Under the pieces are notes generated by a model that searched no databases, was not told the DNA's origin, and saw only the letters and a program-made list of their open reading frames with translations. 64,000 nt of DNA from NCBI GenBank assembly GCA_963546395.1, contig CAUUMS010000002.1, positions 62,001 to 126,000 on the forward strand, given 5' to 3'. This stretch comes from Bacteroides_D sp963546395. GTDB lineage: Bacteria; Bacteroidota; Bacteroidia; Bacteroidales; CAJPTX01. Below are positions 60,341 to 64,000 of this stretch, in pieces. Each line of letters opens with the position of its first letter. The first letter of the stretch is position 1. A program made the position numbers and the translations under genes.

Positions 60341-62233
60341 ATGTCTAACCATTTTAACGAGAGGGAGTTTGTGATGGAGGAGAAACCGATGGCCGCATCC
60401 GCGGCCGAGAAGCAGCTAGAGTGCGGCGATGCCGCCATGGATTGGGCTGCCATAGAGAATGAGCATGCATATACGCCGGCCCAAAAGCAGGCGTTCCAGG
60501 AGCAGTATGCGAAGACGCTCTCAAGCATCGGCGATAATGAGGTGGTAGAGGGCACGGTGGTGTCGATCACCAAGCGCGAGGTGGTGATCAATGTGGGGTT
60601 CAAGTCGGAGGGTGTGCTGAGCATCAACGAGTTCCGCTACAACCCCTCCTTGCAGGTGGGCGATAAGGTTGAGGTGTACGTGGAGAATCAGGAGGACAAG
60701 CGTGGCCAGCTGATCCTCTCGCACCGCAAGGCGCGCACGCTGAAGGCGTGGGACCGCGTGAACCAGGCGTTTGAGAATGACGAAATCATCAAGGGTTTCA
60801 TCAAATGCCGCACTAAGGGGGGGATGATCGTGGATGTCTTCGGGATCGAGGCCTTCCTACCCGGCTCGCAGATCGACGTGCGCCCCATCCGTGACTACGA
60901 CGTGTACGTGGAGAAGACGATGGAGTTCAAGGTTGTGAAGATCAACCAGGAGTATAAGAACATCGTCGTGTCGCACAAGGCGCTGATCGAGGCTGAGCTC
61001 GAGGCTCAGAAGCGTGAGATCATCTCGAAGCTCGAGAAGGGCCAGGTGCTCGAGGGCACGGTGAAGAACATCACCAGCTACGGGGTGTTTGTCGACCTCG
61101 GGGGTGTGGATGGGCTGGTGCATATCACCGACCTGTCATGGGGCCGCGTGAACCACCCGAACGAGGTGGTGAACCTGGACGAGAAGATCAACGTGGTGAT
61201 TCTGGACTTCGACGATGCGAAGAAACGTATCGCTCTGGGTATCAAGCAGCTGACACCGCATCCGTGGGATTCACTGGATCCGAACCTCAAGGCGGGCGAC
61301 CGCGTGAAGGGTCGCGTGGTGGTGCTGGCCGATTACGGGGCTTTCGTGGAGGTGTACCCGGGCGTAGAGGGCCTCATCCACGTGTCGGAGATGTCGTGGA
61401 GCCAGCACTTGCGTAGCGCGCAGGACTTCCTGGCCGTGGGGCAGGAGATCGAGGCCCAGATTCTGACGCTCGACCGCGATGCTCGCAAGATGTCGCTGGG
61501 GATGCGCCAGCTGAAGCCAGATCCGTGGGAAGGTATCGAGGTGCGCTACCCGGTGGGCTCACGCCTGAAGGCGCGTGTGCGCAACTTCACGGGCTTTGGC
61601 ATCTTCGTGGAGGTAGAGGAGGGGATCGATGGTCTCATCCACATCTCTGACCTGAGCTGGACGAAGAAGATTAAGCACCCGGCCGAGGTGACCAAGGTGG
61701 GCGAAGAGATTGAGGTGGTAGTGCTTGACGTAGACAAGGAGAACCGCCGTCTGAGCCTGGGTCACAAGCAGCTCGAGGAGAATCCGTGGGACGTATTCGA
61801 GTCGATCTTCACCATCGGCTCTGTCCATGAAGGTACCATCCTGGAGATCATCGACAAGGGTGCCACCATTGCGCTGCCGTACGGGGTGGAGGGCTTCTCC
61901 ACGCCGAAGCACCTGGTGAAGGAGGATGGCTCGGTGGCGAAGCTGGACGAGAAGCTCGACTTCAAGGTTATCGATTTCAATAAGAACAACCGACGGATCA
62001 TCGTGTCGCACAGCCGTATCCACGAGGATATTAGGCGCGAGAACGATAACCAGGATCAGGAGCAGAAGCGTTCGGCTAACGAGCAGACCAAGAATGCGGT
62101 GCGCCGTCTGAATGCGAGCCAGGAGAAAACCACGCTAGGGGACATCTCTGAGCTGGCCGCTTTGCGCGAGAACATGGAAAAATCTGCGCAGGAAGGCAAC
62201 GCTTCACAGGCTGCCCAGAACGAGGATAAGTAG
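60341..62233 (+). CDS. rpsA: 30S ribosomal protein S1
   Basis: 630 residues. About six S1 RNA-binding repeats, e.g. VVEGTVVSITKREVVINVGF, VLEGTVKNITSYGVFVDLGG, VKGRVVVLADYGAFVEVYPG and LKARVRNFTGFGIFVEVEEG. S1 helps the 30S subunit bind mRNA, which matters in Bacteroidota where Shine-Dalgarno sequences are weak. The last 70 residues are charged and low in complexity. An ATG at 60374 (MEEKPMAAS) is an alternative start. A terminator follows. Confidence 0.95.
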   Translation: MSNHFNEREFVMEEKPMAASAAEKQLECGDAAMDWAAIENEHAYTPAQKQAFQEQYAKTLSSIGDNEVVEGTVVSITKREVVINVGFKSEGVLSINEFRYNPSLQVGDKVEVYVENQEDKRGQLILSHRKARTLKAWDRVNQAFENDEIIKGFIKCRTKGGMIVDVFGIEAFLPGSQIDVRPIRDYDVYVEKTMEFKVVKINQEYKNIVVSHKALIEAELEAQKREIISKLEKGQVLEGTVKNITSYGVFVDLGGVDGLVHITDLSWGRVNHPNEVVNLDEKINVVILDFDDAKKRIALGIKQLTPHPWDSLDPNLKAGDRVKGRVVVLADYGAFVEVYPGVEGLIHVSEMSWSQHLRSAQDFLAVGQEIEAQILTLDRDARKMSLGMRQLKPDPWEGIEVRYPVGSRLKARVRNFTGFGIFVEVEEGIDGLIHISDLSWTKKIKHPAEVTKVGEEIEVVVLDVDKENRRLSLGHKQLEENPWDVFESIFTIGSVHEGTILEIIDKGATIALPYGVEGFSTPKHLVKEDGSVAKLDEKLDFKVIDFNKNNRRIIVSHSRIHEDIRRENDNQDQEQKRSANEQTKNAVRRLNASQEKTTLGDISELAALRENMEKSAQEGNASQAAQNEDK

Positions 62234-62256
62234 TTGATACAAAGCGGTGTATAAAG

Positions 62257-62299
62257 AATCTCCTCCCCGTGACTCTCGGGTCGCGGAGAGGAGATTTTT
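62257..62299 (+). terminator. Rho-independent terminator after rpsA
   Basis: AATCTCCTC (62257-62265) pairs with GAGGAGATT (62288-62296), ending in a T run. The loop holds further G/C pairing. Confidence 0.8.
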
Positions 62300-62407
62300 C
62301 TCCCTTATGAATGAAAATTTTCTGTAATCACGTATAACAGAAGGCTAGAGATTGGGAATCGCATGAGCAACTAACACAATGGGCTGGAGAGCCTGGCTGT
62401 CGCAAGC

Positions 62408-62752
62408 ATGGAAGCGAACGGTTACAGCGTGACGAGGGAGGCGGGCTATATGCGCATTTGCGTGCACCACGACAGGCTGGAGGAGTGGTTCGCCCCTAGG
62501 TTGAAGTCAGAGCTGGTGGTGCTGACGGGTACTGGGGTGCGGAACGTGGTGCTGGATCTCAGCCCGTGCCAGTGGTGTAGCACCGCGGTGGTGGATGCGT
62601 TGCTCGTGGGGAACCGGCTTTGTCGTAGCGCGGGAGGGCAGTTCATATTGACGGGGGTGTCTCCGAGCGTGGAGCGGATCATGAGTAGCCTGCGGGTGGA
62701 TTCCCTCTTGGCGATAGCCTACAGCCAGGCGCAGGTGATGGCTCTCTTGTAG
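62408..62752 (+). CDS. STAS-domain protein (anti-sigma antagonist-like)
   Basis: 114 residues, a single STAS domain (NVVLDLSPCQWCSTAVVDAL; GGQFILTGVSPSVERIM). Bacteroidota commonly keep such a gene between rpsA and rnz. The usual D-S-S-G phosphosite loop reads C-S-T-A here, so Ser and Thr remain but the preceding Asp is lost. No anti-sigma kinase gene is adjacent. It is the second STAS gene in the window, after 7268, and the two are not close copies. Confidence 0.75.
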   Translation: MEANGYSVTREAGYMRICVHHDRLEEWFAPRLKSELVVLTGTGVRNVVLDLSPCQWCSTAVVDALLVGNRLCRSAGGQFILTGVSPSVERIMSSLRVDSLLAIAYSQAQVMALL

Positions 62753-62835
62753 CGAGTTGCGCCAGTGGCGGCGGTGCGGTGCAACGTGCCGTATTGCCAA
62801 AGACCTAAAATCAACCAGACATAATCAGGAGTCGT

Positions 62836-63312
62836 ATGAAGATCAGTGAAATTGTCGCCTCGCAGCGTCGTCGTCTCGGCCTCAAGCAGTACGAGCTGGC
62901 TGAGTTGACGGGCATTGCACCCTCGCAGATCTCTATCTTCGAGCGCGGGAGCAGTGGGATGGTGACGACCAACCTCGAGAAGGTGCTCGGGGCGTTGAAC
63001 CTGCATATCGTCCACGATAGGCAGAGCAAGCAGCTGGAGGTGGCCCGGGCCTGCGCTAAGGAACTCATTGCGCGGGACATGACAGATCTGCGCAGCGTCT
63101 CACGGGAAGAGATAGCGAACATCCTCGGCAATGACGACCTGTTGCTCCTGCCCGTGATTTCGGATGAGCTCTATCGTAAGTATACGCGGAGCGAGCTCGT
63201 GGATGAGACCAACACGTGGAATTACTTCCTGAAGCTCGTGCACGATTGCATTCTGGAGGAGAAGGATGCGATGTACCTCCAAAAGAGCTACGAATCGAGT
63301 CAGCCACTGTAG
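62836..63312 (+). CDS. XRE-type HTH transcription regulator
   Basis: 158 residues. An N-terminal XRE helix-turn-helix (residues about 4-60: IVASQRRRLGLKQYELAELT, GIAPSQISIFERG) resembles HipB-like regulators. The C-terminal 90 residues are not recognised. No toxin gene is adjacent, so a HipA/HipB-type pair is not supported. It sits 83 bases after the STAS gene and 63 bases before rnz. Confidence 0.8.
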   Translation: MKISEIVASQRRRLGLKQYELAELTGIAPSQISIFERGSSGMVTTNLEKVLGALNLHIVHDRQSKQLEVARACAKELIARDMTDLRSVSREEIANILGNDDLLLLPVISDELYRKYTRSELVDETNTWNYFLKLVHDCILEEKDAMYLQKSYESSQPL

Positions 63313-63375
63313 GGCTGACTCGGGGTGTGGGGCTCGGTACGGGAGAGTGTATTCCGATAGGGGAGGGATTGGCCC

Positions 63376-64000
63376 ATGCCGCTCGATGTGGTGATACTCG
63401 GGAGTGGGAGTGCGAAGCCTAGCGCAACGCGTTGCCCGTCGGCGCATGCGGTGGTGCACAATCGGCATCTGTTCCTGGTGGACTGCGGTGAGGGTACCCA
63501 GATGCAGATGTGCAAGTGCGGACTAGCCATTGAGAATGTCCGTGCGGTGTTTCTCACCCACCTCCATGCGGATCACGTGCTGGGCATCTTCGGGCTGTTG
63601 GCCTCCCTGAGCATGTCGGGGCGCCGAGAAGACTTGGATGTCTACGCGCATGCGAGCTTTCAGCCTATACTCGAGCAGAACGTGCGCTTCTTCATCGTGC
63701 ACATGAATTTTCAAGTCCGTTTCCATGCCTTCGACCCCGAGCAGAATGCGTGCGTGTACGAGGATCGGCACTTGACAGTGAGCACGATACCGCTACGGCA
63801 TCGTGTGCCCACGGCGGGATTTCTGTTTCAGGAGAAGCCATTCCCGCCCAACATATGGCCTGAGGCTATAGCACGTCACCGTTTGGGGTTGGCGGAAATA
63901 GCGAGCCTAAAGGCGGGTCATGACGTGGAGCGTGAGAGCGGGGAGGTGATATACGCTCGGGAGGTGCTGTATCAGAAACGCCATCCGGTGGCTTATGCCT
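63376..64000 (+). CDS. rnz: Ribonuclease Z, N-terminal part (runs off window)
   Basis: 208 codons are visible from the ATG at 63376. The metallo-beta-lactamase zinc motif THLHADHVLG (HxHxDH) follows LFLVDCGEGTQMQM, the RNase Z hallmark, and HRVPTAGFLF matches the His-containing loop of the family. The enzyme cuts the 3' trailer from tRNA precursors. The C-terminus lies outside the window. Confidence 0.93.
   Translation, partial: MPLDVVILGSGSAKPSATRCPSAHAVVHNRHLFLVDCGEGTQMQMCKCGLAIENVRAVFLTHLHADHVLGIFGLLASLSMSGRREDLDVYAHASFQPILEQNVRFFIVHMNFQVRFHAFDPEQNACVYEDRHLTVSTIPLRHRVPTAGFLFQEKPFPPNIWPEAIARHRLGLAEIASLKAGHDVERESGEVIYAREVLYQKRHPVAYA

Noticed and set aside
62836..63312. HipB antitoxin of a toxin-antitoxin pair
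   Set aside because: Only the HTH is HipB-like; the adjacent genes are a STAS protein and rnz, with no HipA-like kinase.
1..64000. tRNA genes, rRNA genes, CRISPR arrays, insertion sequences
   Set aside because: I looked through the intergenic stretches for T-loop-like motifs, regular spacers and transposase frames and found none I could support.

Overview
The window comes from a GC-rich member of the Bacteroidota, probably Bacteroidales. Evidence: the bamD / omega-like / coaBC / DUF4835 / recN gene order, two surface proteins with type IX secretion (T9SS) sorting domains, SiaB/SiaC proteins, a BspA-like repeat protein, an M49 peptidase, and a recurring Bacteroidetes -7 promoter element (TAnnTTTG, mostly TACCTTTG) in front of at least ten transcription units. 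I saw no tRNA, rRNA, CRISPR array or intact insertion sequence.

Layout. 1-3849: housekeeping operon on the minus strand (bamD, omega-like, coaBC, DUF4835/PorD, recN running off the edge). 3917-5269: gamma carbonic anhydrase and a Crp-like regulator whose start faces a perfect TGTGA-N6-TCACA palindrome. 5384-14163: a nine-gene chemosensory operon (coiled-coil protein with a CheZ-like motif, STAS, CheY, CheA, CheW, CheR, a histidine-kinase-like protein lacking the phospho-acceptor His, CheD, CheB) ending in a hairpin terminator. 14203-16034: split LysO lysine exporter and a nucleotidyltransferase. 16631-29839: a second long operon (CheR, HAMP/GAF membrane protein, degenerate CheR, receiverless CheB, GAF membrane protein, GAF-PAS-PAS-PP2C phosphatase, SiaB-like kinase, SiaC-like phosphoprotein, TerB/ABC exporter, lipoprotein, secreted protein).

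30035-35424: lipoprotein serpin, ComB, GcvT and an M49 dipeptidyl-peptidase III lipoprotein. 35507-37753: a nuclease-domain ORF and a DNA methyltransferase split by an 11-G tract, which looks like a phase-variable restriction-modification fusion. 38257-41771: a 1146-residue BspA/Ig-like T9SS cargo protein. 41843-48232: ADP-forming acyl-CoA synthetase, a small membrane protein, lytic transglycosylase and uvrA. 48769-52459: a lipoprotein cysteine hydrolase followed by a recent tandem gene duplication. 52993-55875: a leucine-rich T9SS cargo protein and a HAD hydrolase. 56145-60340: class I aldolase, a protein with three near-identical 81-residue HhH repeats, and glycyl-tRNA synthetase. 60312-64000: rpsA, STAS, an HTH regulator and rnz running off the edge.

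The most unusual content is the 5.3-29.8 kb region. It holds a complete chemotaxis toolkit but no classical methyl-accepting receptor and no visible flagellar or pilus genes. It sits next to a SiaABC-type partner-switch module and an ABCG-like exporter with an N-terminal TerB-like domain. I infer a signalling system that controls surface behaviour, envelope export or biofilm formation rather than flagellar swimming. The second highlight is the poly-G-interrupted restriction-modification gene.
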